DNA from: Crassaminicella thermophila
Lineage (GTDB): Bacteria; Bacillota; Clostridia; Peptostreptococcales; Thermotaleaceae
Direction of reading: 5' to 3'
DNA: 64,000 bases
NCBI RefSeq assembly: GCF_008152325.1
Contig: NZ_CP042243.1
Coordinates: 1,121,026 to 1,185,025, forward strand
Shown: positions 24,782-33,737 of the stretch, piece by piece
Numbering within the stretch: position 1 is the stretch's first letter
Layout of the letters: every line of letters starts with the position of its first letter
Translations under genes and position numbers: made by a program
The notes under the pieces: generated by a model
Databases searched by the model: none
Told to the model about the DNA's origin: nothing
What the model saw: the letters and a program-made list of their open reading frames with translations, nothing else

Positions 24782-26068
24782 GTGCGCCTAGAATTAGGGA
24801 AAATAAATATTACAGATGTTCAATTTGGTGATACTACGAAAGTAGAAAATGGAACATTGTATGTTAGCAAAGAAGAGATCATCAACCTTGTTATGGAAGA
24901 TGATCATATTAAAAGCGTACAGGTAGAAATAGCTAAACCTGGGGAAGAAACTAGAATAACACCTGTTAAAGATGTTATTGAACCTAGGGTAAAAGTTGAA
25001 GGTTCAGGGGGGATATTTCCTGGAGTAATCAACAAAGTTACAACAGTAGGCTCAGGTCGCACACATGTATTAAAGGGAGCTGCAGTAGTTACTTGCGGCA
25101 AAATTGTAGGTTTCCAAGAAGGTATTATTGACATGAGTGGCCCTGGAGCTGAATACACACCATTTTCAAAACTAAATAATATTTGCTTAGTTATTGAACC
25201 AGTAGAAGGATTAAAGCAACACGAGTATGAAGCTGCTGTAAGAATGGCAGGATTAAAGGCAGCTGCTTTTATAGGAAAAGCTGGTAAAGATGTAACTCCT
25301 GATGAAGTAGAAGTTTATGAAACAAAGCCATTGTTTGAGAGTATAGCTGAATATCCAGAATTGCCAAAAGTTGGTTATGTTTATATGCTTCAAACACAAG
25401 GATTACTTCATGATACTTATGTATATGGAGTAGATGCAAAAAAAATTGTTCCTACAATTCTTTATCCAACAGAAGTAATGGATGGGGCAATTTTAAGCGG
25501 TAATTGTGTTTCAGCATGTGACAAAAATACAACTTACCATCATCAAAACAATCCAATTATCCATGATTTATATGAAAGACATGGGAAAGACTTCAACTTT
25601 GTAGGTGTAATTATTACAAATGAAAATGTATATCTTGCAGATAAAGAAAGATCATCGAATTGGACAGCAAAACTTTGTAAATATTTAGGACTTGATGGAG
25701 TAATTGTATCACAAGAAGGTTTTGGTAATCCTGATACAGACCTTATTATGAACTGTAAAAAAATTGAAGCTGAAGGCGTGAAGACAGTAATCGTTACAGA
25801 TGAATATGCAGGGCGTGATGGAGCATCTCAATCTCTTGCAGATGCAGACGCATCCGCAGATGCAGTTGTAACGGGAGGAAATGCAAATGAAGTAATAGTT
25901 CTTCCACCAATGAAGAAAGTAATTGGTATGTTAGATTATGTTGATAAAATTGCTGGAGGCTTTGATGGAAGTTTAAGACCAGATGGAAGTATTGAAGCTG
26001 AAATTCAAGTAATTACTGGGGCAACAAATGAGTTAGGCTTTAATAAGATGTCTGCTACAGGTTTTTAA
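24782..26068 (+). CDS. grdE: Glycine/sarcosine/betaine reductase component B, GrdE proprotein
   Basis: 428 residues from GTG 24782 (MRLELGKINITDVQFG), 6 bases after GGGAGGTGAA. GrdE is made as a proprotein and cut at an Asn-Cys bond to leave a pyruvoyl group on the new N-terminus. The site is present as GNCVSACDKN with the Cys at residue 242. The two fragments join selenoprotein GrdB as the glycine-specific component. The pyruvoyl group binds glycine as a Schiff base before transfer of its C2 unit to GrdA. Confidence 0.95.
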   Translation: MRLELGKINITDVQFGDTTKVENGTLYVSKEEIINLVMEDDHIKSVQVEIAKPGEETRITPVKDVIEPRVKVEGSGGIFPGVINKVTTVGSGRTHVLKGAAVVTCGKIVGFQEGIIDMSGPGAEYTPFSKLNNICLVIEPVEGLKQHEYEAAVRMAGLKAAAFIGKAGKDVTPDEVEVYETKPLFESIAEYPELPKVGYVYMLQTQGLLHDTYVYGVDAKKIVPTILYPTEVMDGAILSGNCVSACDKNTTYHHQNNPIIHDLYERHGKDFNFVGVIITNENVYLADKERSSNWTAKLCKYLGLDGVIVSQEGFGNPDTDLIMNCKKIEAEGVKTVIVTDEYAGRDGASQSLADADASADAVVTGGNANEVIVLPPMKKVIGMLDYVDKIAGGFDGSLRPDGSIEAEIQVITGATNELGFNKMSATGF

Positions 26069-26115
26069 TATGTAGAGATGTTTAAAAATTTTAAAATATA
26101 GAAAGGGTGGTAACC

Positions 26116-26586
26116 ATGAGTTTATTTGATGGTAAAAAAGTCATCATCATTGGTGACAGAGATGGTATACCAGGTCCTGCTATAGAAGAATGCCTAAAGA
26201 CTACAAATGCTGAAGTAGTATTTTCTTCAACAGAGTGTTTTGTCTGAACGGCTGCAGGAGCAATGGACCTAGAAAATCAAAATAGGGTAAAAAGCATGAC
26301 AGAAAAGTATGGCGCTGAAAATATGGTTGTACTTTTAGGAGCAGCTGAAGCAGAAGCTGCAGGTTTAGCTGCTGAAACAGTTACAAATGGAGACCCTACT
26401 TTTGCAGGTTCATTGGCAGGAGTCCAGTTAGGACTTAGAGTATATCATGTAGTAGAACCAGAATTTAAAGAGGCTGTAGATTCAGAAGTTTATGAAGAAC
26501 AAATTGGTATGATGGAAATGGTTCTAGATGTAGATGAAATCATTTCTGAAATGACATCTATAAGAGAACAATTCTGTAAATATTAA
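26116..26586 (+). CDS. grdA: Glycine reductase selenoprotein A (Sec44)
   Basis: 156 residues with one in-frame UGA. The start ATG 26116 follows GGGTGG, giving [20 protein letters not shown]. The reading frame passes through TGA at 26245-26247 (codon 44) in the context [15 protein letters not shown], the known CxxU redox centre of GrdA, and continues to 26586. GrdA takes the carboxymethyl group from component B as a Se-carboxymethyl selenoether and passes a ketene-like acetyl to component C. A gene finder without Sec decoding would truncate this to 43 residues or start it late. Confidence 0.96.
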
Positions 26587-26626
26587 ATAAAAGTTTCCCG
26601 TGTAATAATAAGAGAGGGGGGAAAGT

Positions 26627-27937
26627 ATGAGCAAAATTAGAGTTGTTCATTATATAAATCAATTCTTTGCAGGAATTGGTGGAGAAGAAAAAGCAGATAT
26701 AAAACCAGAAATAAGAGAAGGCGTAGTTGGTCCAGGGATGGCTTTAAATGCTGCATTTAAGGATGAAGCTGAAATTATTGCTACAGTAATTTGTGGAGAT
26801 TCCTATTTTAATGAAAATATGGAAGAAGCCAAAGCACAAATTATTGAAATGATTAAAGAACATAATCCTGATTTGTTTATAGCAGGACCAGCTTTTAATG
26901 CAGGAAGATATGGTGTAGCCTGTGGAACAATTAGTAAAGCTGTAAAAGATGAATTAAATATTCCTGTTGTAACAGCAATGTATCCAGAAAATCCTGGTGC
27001 AGATATGTTCAAAAAAGATATTTATATTATTGAAACAGGAAATTCAGCTGCAGCGATGAGAAAAGCTGTACCAGTATTAGCTAAATTTGCTCTTAAACTA
27101 GGGAGAAATGAAGAAATTCAAGATCCTAGTGAAGAAGGTTATATTCCAAGAGGAATAAGAAAGAATATTTTTAGAGAAGAAAGAGGTTCAAAAAGAGCTG
27201 TTGATATGTTAATTAATAAGTTAAAAGGCGAAGAATATATCACAGAATACCCAATGCCAGATTTTGATAATGTAGCACCGGGTAAAGCAATCAAAGACAT
27301 ATCAAAAGCAAAAGTAGCAATTGTTACTTCCGGCGGTATTGTACCAAAGGGAAATCCAGATCATATTGAGTCATCAAGTGCATCAAAATACGGAAAATAT
27401 GATATAAGTGATTTTGCAGATCTAACATCGGAAACCCATGAAACAGCTCATGGTGGGTATGATCCTGTTTATGCAAATGAAGATGCAGACAGAGTTTTGC
27501 CAGTTGATGTATTAAGGGATTTGGAAAAAGAAGGTAAAATAGGAGAACTTCACAGATATTTCTATACAACAGTAGGGAATGGTACTTCTGTTGCAAATGC
27601 TAAGAAGTTTGCTGCTGAATATGCAAAAGAACTTGTAGCAGATGGAGTTCAAGCAGTTATTCTAACTTCTACCTGAGGTACTTGTACACGTTGCGGTGCA
27701 ACAATGGTAAAAGAAATAGAAAGAACTGGAATTCCTGTTGTTCATATGTGTACAGTTGTTCCAATATCATTAACAGTTGGGGCAAACAGAATTGTACCTA
27801 CTATTGCAATTCCTCATCCACTTGGAAATCCAGCGTTGGATCCAGCAGAGGAGAAAAAATTAAGAAGAAAATTAGTTGAAAAAGCTTTAAAAGCATTAGA
27901 AACTGAAGTTGAAGAGCAAACTGTATTTGAAGATTAA
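26627..27937 (+). CDS. grdB: Glycine reductase component B gamma subunit, selenoprotein GrdB (Sec350)
   Basis: 436 residues with one in-frame UGA at 27674-27676 (codon 350), in the context LTST-U-GTCTRCGATM. The expected U-x2-C-x2-C motif and C-terminal extension VVPISLTVGANRIVPTIAIPHPLGNP follow in frame. Together with the GrdE fragments it activates glycine and transfers the C2 unit to the selenol of GrdA. RBS GAGGGGGG. The following 225 bases before grdC are untranslated and structured. Confidence 0.96.
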
Positions 27938-28162
27938 TTATATAGCCAGCTGTTTTCGCAGCTGGCAGCTGCTTGACTAATTAGATAAGCTTTGAAATTA
28001 TGAGTATATGTGATAGCATAATGTAATTTTTCAATGATACGTGTCTTTAAAAAGTTTTTTATTGTATATATGGTATATTATATATAAATAATAGTCTGTA
28101 GCTGCGAGCTGCGAGAGACTTGCGGCATGTGAAACCATTAAATTTTCACGGAGGTGGATCAA
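27938..28162 (+). other. Structured grdB-grdC intergenic region
   Basis: No gene fits here. A GC-rich hairpin GCCAGCTG / CAGCTGGC (27945-27966) has no T run. A short tandem AGCTGCG repeat lies at about 28099-28114. A last inverted repeat GTGAAA / TTTCAC (28129-28149) ends one base before the GGAGGTG ribosome site of grdC, so it could tune translation. Elsewhere in this operon gaps are about 10-70 bases. Confidence 0.6.
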
Positions 28163-29701
28163 ATGAATTATCCTGTAATAAAGGGTGCTGGTTATGCTCT
28201 CATACACACGCCTGATATGATTATACATAATGGAACGACCCAGACGATTGAAAAGATTACAAATCCTGATTCAGAATACTTAAAGAAGCTTCCAGAACAT
28301 ATAAGGAGTTATGATCAAGTTTTAAATTATGTTCCAAATCAAGTTTACATAGGGAACATGACTCCAAGTGAACTAAGCACATATGAAATGCCTTGGTATG
28401 ATAAAAATGCGAAAATTTCAGAGCGTTTTGGGAAATTTGGAGAAATCATGCCGCAAGATGAGTTTATTGCATTAATGAAAATTGTAGATGCTTTTGACCT
28501 AGTAAAGATAGAAAAAGGATTTACAGAAATTCTTAAGAAAAAGATTATAAATCATCCATTATTGAAAGAAGATGTAGCAAAGCTAAAAGAAGGAGAATCA
28601 TTAGAAGATATTGAAAAACTTGTGAATGAACAACATGCTGAAGCAATTTATTATGAGGGGAATTTAGTAGGGTGTGTAAAAAGAGCACATGATGTAGATG
28701 CAAACCTAACTTCCCATGTACTTTTTGAAAACTTAGTAGTAAAAGCTTCAGGCGTATTAGCATTCAAACACCTTGTTGATAAAAATAATATTAAAATAGA
28801 AGAAATTGAATATGTTATTGAGTGTTCAGAAGAAGCTTGTGGAGATATGAACCAAAGGGGCGGAGGTAACTTTGCAAAGGCAATAGCTGAGTGTGCAGGA
28901 GCAGTAAATGCCACAGGTTCAGATACAAGGGGTTTTTGTGCGGCACCAACTCATGCACTTATACAAGCTGCTTCATTAGTGAAAGCTGGAACATATGAAA
29001 ATGTAGTAATTGTAGCAGGAGGAGCTACTGCAAAACTTGGTATGAATGGAAAAGACCATGTAAAAAAAGATATGCCAATATTAGAAGATGTAATAGGTGC
29101 GTTTGCTATTCTAATTAGTAAAAATGATGGCATCAATCCAATTATTAGAACGGATTTAGTAGGAAGACATACTGTAGGAACAGGCTCTTCTCCACAAGCA
29201 GTAATTACTTCTTTAATTACTTCTCCATTAGATAGAGGAGGATTGAAAATTACAGATATTGACAAATATTCTGTAGAAATGCAAAATCCAGACATTACAA
29301 AACCAGCAGGAGCAGGAGATGTACCAGAAGCAAATTACAAAATGATAGCAGCTTTAGGTGTTAAGAGAAAAGAACTAGAAAGAAAAGAACTACCAAACTT
29401 TGTTAAAAAACATGGAATGCCTGGTTGGGCTCCGACACAAGGACATATTCCTTCAGGAGTTCCATATATAGGATTTGCTAAAGAGGATTTAACAACAGGA
29501 GAGTTAAATAGGGTAATGATTGTAGGAAAAGGAAGTTTATTCCTAGGTCGTATGACAAACCTATTTGATGGGGTATCAGTTGTATTAGAAAGAAATCCGG
29601 GAGTAGTTGAAGAAGCTGGAGTAGGAGTATCTAAAGATGAAATTAAAAACATGATAGCGGAGGCTATGAAAGATTTCGCATCCCATATATTAAATGAATA
29701 G
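28163..29701 (+). CDS. grdC: Glycine/sarcosine/betaine reductase component C, beta subunit
   Basis: 512 residues from ATG 28163; the in-frame GTG at 28154 is inside the GGAGGTG site. N-terminal MNYPVIKGAGYALIHTPDM and the thiolase-like core (IEYVIECSEEACGD, GGGNFAKAIAECAGA, GSDTRGFCAAPTHAL) are diagnostic. With GrdD it receives the acetyl group from GrdA as a cysteine thioester and releases acetyl phosphate, used by acetate kinase to make ATP. The gene ends 11 bases before grdD. Confidence 0.95.
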   Translation: MNYPVIKGAGYALIHTPDMIIHNGTTQTIEKITNPDSEYLKKLPEHIRSYDQVLNYVPNQVYIGNMTPSELSTYEMPWYDKNAKISERFGKFGEIMPQDEFIALMKIVDAFDLVKIEKGFTEILKKKIINHPLLKEDVAKLKEGESLEDIEKLVNEQHAEAIYYEGNLVGCVKRAHDVDANLTSHVLFENLVVKASGVLAFKHLVDKNNIKIEEIEYVIECSEEACGDMNQRGGGNFAKAIAECAGAVNATGSDTRGFCAAPTHALIQAASLVKAGTYENVVIVAGGATAKLGMNGKDHVKKDMPILEDVIGAFAILISKNDGINPIIRTDLVGRHTVGTGSSPQAVITSLITSPLDRGGLKITDIDKYSVEMQNPDITKPAGAGDVPEANYKMIAALGVKRKELERKELPNFVKKHGMPGWAPTQGHIPSGVPYIGFAKEDLTTGELNRVMIVGKGSLFLGRMTNLFDGVSVVLERNPGVVEEAGVGVSKDEIKNMIAEAMKDFASHILNE

Positions 29702-29712
29702 GGGTGATGATA

Positions 29713-30897
29713 ATGAGTGAAAATAAAGCAGTAAAACAAATAATTGGGAAAACTTTTATGGAAATAGCAGAAGCTATTAAAACAGGACAATTCGGAAACA
29801 AAGTGAAAGTTGGGCTTACTATTCTTGGTAGTGAGCATGGAATAGAAAATCTTGTAAAAGGAGCCGAATTAGCTGCAAAACAAGATAGCAACTTTGATAT
29901 TGTACTTATTGGACCAAAAGTTGATACTGATTTAGAGATAGTGGAAGTACAGACAGAAGAAGAAATGCACAAAAAGATGGAAGAACTTTTAGATAATGGA
30001 TATATTCATAGTTGCGTAACCATGCACTATAACTTTCCAATAGGAGTTTCAACAGTGGGAAGAGTGATAACACCAGGATTTGGAAAGGAAATGTATATTG
30101 CAACTACAACAGGAACATCGTCAGCCCATAGAACAGAAGCAATGGTAAAAAATGCATTATATGGAATTATTACAGCAAAAGCGATGGGGATTAATGAGCC
30201 TACAGTTGGAATATTAAATTTAGACGGTGCAAGACAAGTAGAAAGAGCATTAAAAGAGTTAGATGCAAATGGATATAAGATAAACTTTGCAGAATCAATG
30301 CGTTCTGATGGTGGAGCTGTAATGAGAGGAAATGACTTACTAGGTGGAACAGCTGATGTAATGGTAACAGATACATTAACAGGAAATATTATGATGAAAG
30401 TATTTTCTTCTTATACTACAGGAGGAAGTTATGAAGCACTTGGATATGGATATGGACCAGGAATAGGAGATGGATATGAAAGGATTATTTTAATTTTATC
30501 AAGAGCATCGGGGGTACCAGTTGTAGCAAATGCACTAAAATATGCGGCAAAACTTTCTCAAGGAAAACTTATAGAGGTTGCAAGAGAAGAATTTGAAAAA
30601 GCAAAAAATGCAAATTTTGAAGAAATATTAAGATCTATTACAAAGGACAATAAGAAAGTGAAAGAAGATGAGGAAGTTTCAGTACCACCAAAGGAGATTG
30701 TTACAGGATCTATATCAGGAATTGATATTATGGATTTAGAAGATGCAGTAAAAGTACTTTGGAAGGCTGGAATTTATGCTGAAAGTGGGATGGGATGTAC
30801 AGGTCCAATTGTATTAGTAAATGAAGAAAAATTAAATGAAGCAACAGATGTTTTATCTAAAGCAGGTTTTGTTGCAAAAGAAGGAGACATTTGTTAA
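29713..30897 (+). CDS. grdD: Glycine/sarcosine/betaine reductase component C, alpha subunit
   Basis: 394 residues from ATG 29713, chosen over GTG 29704/ATG 29707 because these overlap the GGGGTGATG site. The region SVGLTILGSEHG-like start (KVGLTILGSEHGIENLVKGA), a PlsX-like phosphate-binding core, and the C-terminal SGMGCTGPIVLVNEEK holding the conserved cysteine fit GrdD. It completes the acetyl-phosphate-forming component. Last gene of the operon; a strong terminator follows directly. Confidence 0.95.
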   Translation: MSENKAVKQIIGKTFMEIAEAIKTGQFGNKVKVGLTILGSEHGIENLVKGAELAAKQDSNFDIVLIGPKVDTDLEIVEVQTEEEMHKKMEELLDNGYIHSCVTMHYNFPIGVSTVGRVITPGFGKEMYIATTTGTSSAHRTEAMVKNALYGIITAKAMGINEPTVGILNLDGARQVERALKELDANGYKINFAESMRSDGGAVMRGNDLLGGTADVMVTDTLTGNIMMKVFSSYTTGGSYEALGYGYGPGIGDGYERIILILSRASGVPVVANALKYAAKLSQGKLIEVAREEFEKAKNANFEEILRSITKDNKKVKEDEEVSVPPKEIVTGSISGIDIMDLEDAVKVLWKAGIYAESGMGCTGPIVLVNEEKLNEATDVLSKAGFVAKEGDIC

Positions 30898-30924
30898 AAC
30901 TCCGGTTATTCCGGAGTTTTTTTG
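30898..30924 (+). terminator. Terminator of the glycine reductase operon
   Basis: AACTCCGG / CCGGAGTT stem with a five-base loop and a T7 tail, starting right after the grdD stop. Confidence 0.92.
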
Positions 30925-31022
30925 TATATAATAAAAAAGAGATAAATTTTTAGGGAGGATTTTTAAAATAAACGTAGAATGTTTAAAAGGAATGCTTAAG
31001 AAAAATATAGGGAGGAATTTTC

Positions 31023-32060
31023 ATGTTTAAAAAAGGTATTTCATTACTATTAGCACTCCTATTAGTTGTAGGGATGCTAGCAGGTTGTGCACAAAAGGCA
31101 CCTGAACAAGCAGAAAAACAAGAACCAACGGAAAAGCCATTAAAAATTGCGATGGTTACAGATGTTGGAGGCGTTCATGACAAATCTTTTAATGAATCTG
31201 CATGGGAGGGGTTACAGAGAGCAGAAAAAGAACTAGGAATTAAAGCAGGATATCAAGAATCAAAACAAGAAGCAGATTATGCTGATAACCTTGAATTACT
31301 TGTAGACCAAGGAAATGATCTTGTATGGGGAATCGGTTTCCTGATGGGAAAACAAGTGAAAGAAGCTGCAGAAAATTACCCAGACCAAAAATTTGCGATT
31401 ATTGACAATGCTTATAAAGAAACACCAAAAAATTTAATGGGAGTACTATTTAAAGAGCAAGAAGCGGCTTTTCTAGTAGGGTATATAGCTGGAAAAATGA
31501 CTAAAACAAATAAAGTTGGTTTTATAGGTGGTATGGATTTTGATGTAATTCATCGTTTTCACTATGGATATAAAGCAGGAGTAAAATATGCAAACCCAGA
31601 TTGTGAAGTATTTGAACAATATGCAGGTGCTTTTGATAAACCAGCAATAGGTAGAAGTATTGCAGAATCAATGTATGGAAATGGTGCAGATATTATTTTC
31701 CATGCAGCTGGAGATACTGGCAATGGTATGATTGAAGTAGCAAAAGAAAAAAATAAATATGCAATTGGTGTAGATAAAGACCAAAATAAAGATGCTCCAG
31801 AAAATGTAATTACTTCAGCTGTGAAACGTGTTGATAATGCAATTTTTAACGTAGCAAAAGATTTAAAGGAAGGTAAATGGCAAGGTGGATCAACAGTTGT
31901 ATATGGTTTAGCTGAAGGAGGAGTAGATATTGCTCCATCATCTAATAAGCTTGTACCAAAAGAAATTTTAGATGAGGTTGAACAATTAAAAAAGAAAATT
32001 GTTAGTGGAGAAATAAAAATACCTCAAAGTAAAGAAGAGTATGAATCTATGATGAAATAA
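31023..32060 (+). CDS. BMP family ABC transporter substrate-binding lipoprotein
   Basis: 345 residues. Signal peptide with lipobox MLAGC (Cys22). The Bmp/Med fold is seen in KIAMVTDVGGVHDKSFNESAWEG, GFIGGMDFDVIHRFHYGYKAG, and ADIIFHAAGDTGNG with IGVDKDQN. Members bind purine nucleosides at the membrane surface. The gene precedes an ABC ATPase and two permeases of the matching type, but a hairpin and a separate promoter lie between, so the binding protein can be made in excess. RBS GGGAGGA. Confidence 0.92.
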   Translation: MFKKGISLLLALLLVVGMLAGCAQKAPEQAEKQEPTEKPLKIAMVTDVGGVHDKSFNESAWEGLQRAEKELGIKAGYQESKQEADYADNLELLVDQGNDLVWGIGFLMGKQVKEAAENYPDQKFAIIDNAYKETPKNLMGVLFKEQEAAFLVGYIAGKMTKTNKVGFIGGMDFDVIHRFHYGYKAGVKYANPDCEVFEQYAGAFDKPAIGRSIAESMYGNGADIIFHAAGDTGNGMIEVAKEKNKYAIGVDKDQNKDAPENVITSAVKRVDNAIFNVAKDLKEGKWQGGSTVVYGLAEGGVDIAPSSNKLVPKEILDEVEQLKKKIVSGEIKIPQSKEEYESMMK

Positions 32061-32071
32061 TATTTTATAGT

Positions 32072-32097
32072 GAGCCCAGGACTATAGTTCTGGGCTC
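32072..32097 (+). terminator. Hairpin after the binding-protein gene
   Basis: GAGCCCAGGAC / GTTCTGGGCTC, 11 pairs with one G-U and a four-base loop. No T run follows, so it is more likely an mRNA-stabilising or weak attenuating hairpin than a full terminator. Confidence 0.65.
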
Positions 32098-32126
32098 GTA
32101 AATTAAATAGAAAAAACAGAAATATT

Positions 32127-32155
32127 TTGTAATAGTTATAAAGATATAGTATAAT
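32127..32155 (+). promoter_or_regulatory. Sigma-A promoter of the nucleoside ABC genes
   Basis: TTGTAA, 17-base spacer, TATAAT, about 40 bases before the ATPase start codon. Confidence 0.65.
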
Positions 32156-32195
32156 AATAAGACTAGTATTTAACCTAATTAAAGGAGGTATCAAT

Positions 32196-33737
32196 TTGGC
32201 TAGAGAAAAAAATAATATTGCCTTTAATGAAGTAGTTGTAGAAATGAAGCAAATTGTAAAAAAATTTGGTGACTTTGTGGCAAACGATTCCATAGATTTA
32301 AAAGTCCATAAAGGGGAGGTACACGCTTTATTAGGAGAAAATGGAGCGGGTAAATCTACTTTAATGAATATTTTATATGGGTTATATACACCTACTAGTG
32401 GAGAAATATATATAAATGGAAAGAAAATCGATATAAAAAACCCTAATGTTGCGATTGCTAATGGAATAGGAATGGTACACCAACATTTTATGCTAGTGAA
32501 GCCTTTTACTGTAGCAGAAAATATTGTGCTAGGAATGGAACCGATCACATTTGGAAACAAGTTAAACATGAAAAAGGCAATAGAAGATGTAAAAGCTATA
32601 TCAGAAAAATATGGTCTACATGTAGATCCAGAAGCAAAGATAGAAGATATTTCTGTAGGGATGCAGCAACGTGTTGAAATTTTAAAAGCATTGTATAGAG
32701 GAGCTGAAATTCTAATATTAGATGAACCAACGGCAGTACTAACCCCTCAAGAGATAAAGGAATTAATTCAAATCATGAAAAATCTTACAAGTCAAGGGAA
32801 ATCTATTATTTTGATTACCCACAAACTTAAAGAAATTAAAGAATCAGCAGATTTTTGCACTATTATTCGAAGAGGAAAAAAAATTGATACTGTTGATGTT
32901 TCAATAACCGACGAAAATCAATTAGCAGCAATGATGGTAGGAAGAGAAGTAAGCTTTGTTGTAGAAAAAAAAGAAAGAAAACCAGGAGAAGTTGTGTTTA
33001 AGATTGAAAATTTAGTTGTACAGGACAATCGAGGGATTGATGTGGTAAATCATTTAAATTTATCTGTAAGAGCAGGAGAAATTTTAGGAATTGCTGGAGT
33101 AGATGGAAACGGACAAAGCGAATTGATTGAAGCGATTACAGGGTTAAGAAAAGTAAAATCAGGCAAAATAAGTATTAACGGAAAAGATGTTACAAATAAA
33201 ACTCCTAGAGAAATTTTTGAATCAGGGATTTGTAATATTCCAGAGGATAGACAAAAACATGGTTTGGTATTAGATTTTACAGTTGAAGAAAACATGGTTT
33301 TAGAAAACTACAGAAAAGAACCTTTTTCAAAAGGAATAAGGCTAAATGAAGAAAAAATAACAAGTTTTGCTAAAGAATTGATGGAAAAATTTGATGTTCG
33401 ACCTAGAGATGAAAAAAACAAAGCAAGAGCTTTATCTGGAGGAAATCAACAAAAGGTAATTATTGCAAGAGAAGTTACAAATGATCCAGATCTTTTAATT
33501 GCTGCACAGCCAACCCGAGGCTTGGATGTTGGAGCAATTGAATTTGTACACAAATCCCTAGTAGAACAAAGGGATAAAAATAAAGCAGTTTTATTGATTT
33601 CTTTTGAATTAGACGAAGTTATGAGTGTATCAGATAGAATTGCAGTAATTTATGAGGGCAAAATTGTAGGAGTTGTTGATGCAAAAGGAACAAATGAAAA
33701 TGAACTAGGATTGATGATGGCAGGAGGTGGCCATTAA
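32196..33737 (+). CDS. Nucleoside-type ABC importer ATPase, two fused ABC domains
   Basis: 513 residues, TTG start behind AAAGGAGG. Domain 1 has Walker A GENGAGKST, signature ISVGMQQRV and Walker B LILDEPTAVL. Domain 2 has a degenerate Walker A (GVDGNGQSE in place of G-x4-GKS), signature LSGGNQQKV and Walker B LLIAAQPTRGLD, where the catalytic Glu is replaced by Gln. One consensus and one degenerate site is usual for the RbsA/YufO class. Its stop overlaps the next start by one base (TAATG). Confidence 0.93.
   Translation: MAREKNNIAFNEVVVEMKQIVKKFGDFVANDSIDLKVHKGEVHALLGENGAGKSTLMNILYGLYTPTSGEIYINGKKIDIKNPNVAIANGIGMVHQHFMLVKPFTVAENIVLGMEPITFGNKLNMKKAIEDVKAISEKYGLHVDPEAKIEDISVGMQQRVEILKALYRGAEILILDEPTAVLTPQEIKELIQIMKNLTSQGKSIILITHKLKEIKESADFCTIIRRGKKIDTVDVSITDENQLAAMMVGREVSFVVEKKERKPGEVVFKIENLVVQDNRGIDVVNHLNLSVRAGEILGIAGVDGNGQSELIEAITGLRKVKSGKISINGKDVTNKTPREIFESGICNIPEDRQKHGLVLDFTVEENMVLENYRKEPFSKGIRLNEEKITSFAKELMEKFDVRPRDEKNKARALSGGNQQKVIIAREVTNDPDLLIAAQPTRGLDVGAIEFVHKSLVEQRDKNKAVLLISFELDEVMSVSDRIAVIYEGKIVGVVDAKGTNENELGLMMAGGGH

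Noticed and set aside
27682-27879. Plus-strand ORF of 65 codons just after the grdB UGA
   Set aside because: Out-of-frame shadow; the true frame continues through the selenocysteine codon to 27937.
29335-29838. Minus-strand ORF of 167 codons over grdC/grdD
   Set aside because: Antisense shadow of strongly conserved coding sequence with no RBS or homology of its own.
32024-32569. Minus-strand ORF of 181 codons over the BMP/ABC junction
   Set aside because: Spans a hairpin, a promoter and the start of the ATPase on the other strand; low-complexity translation and no RBS.
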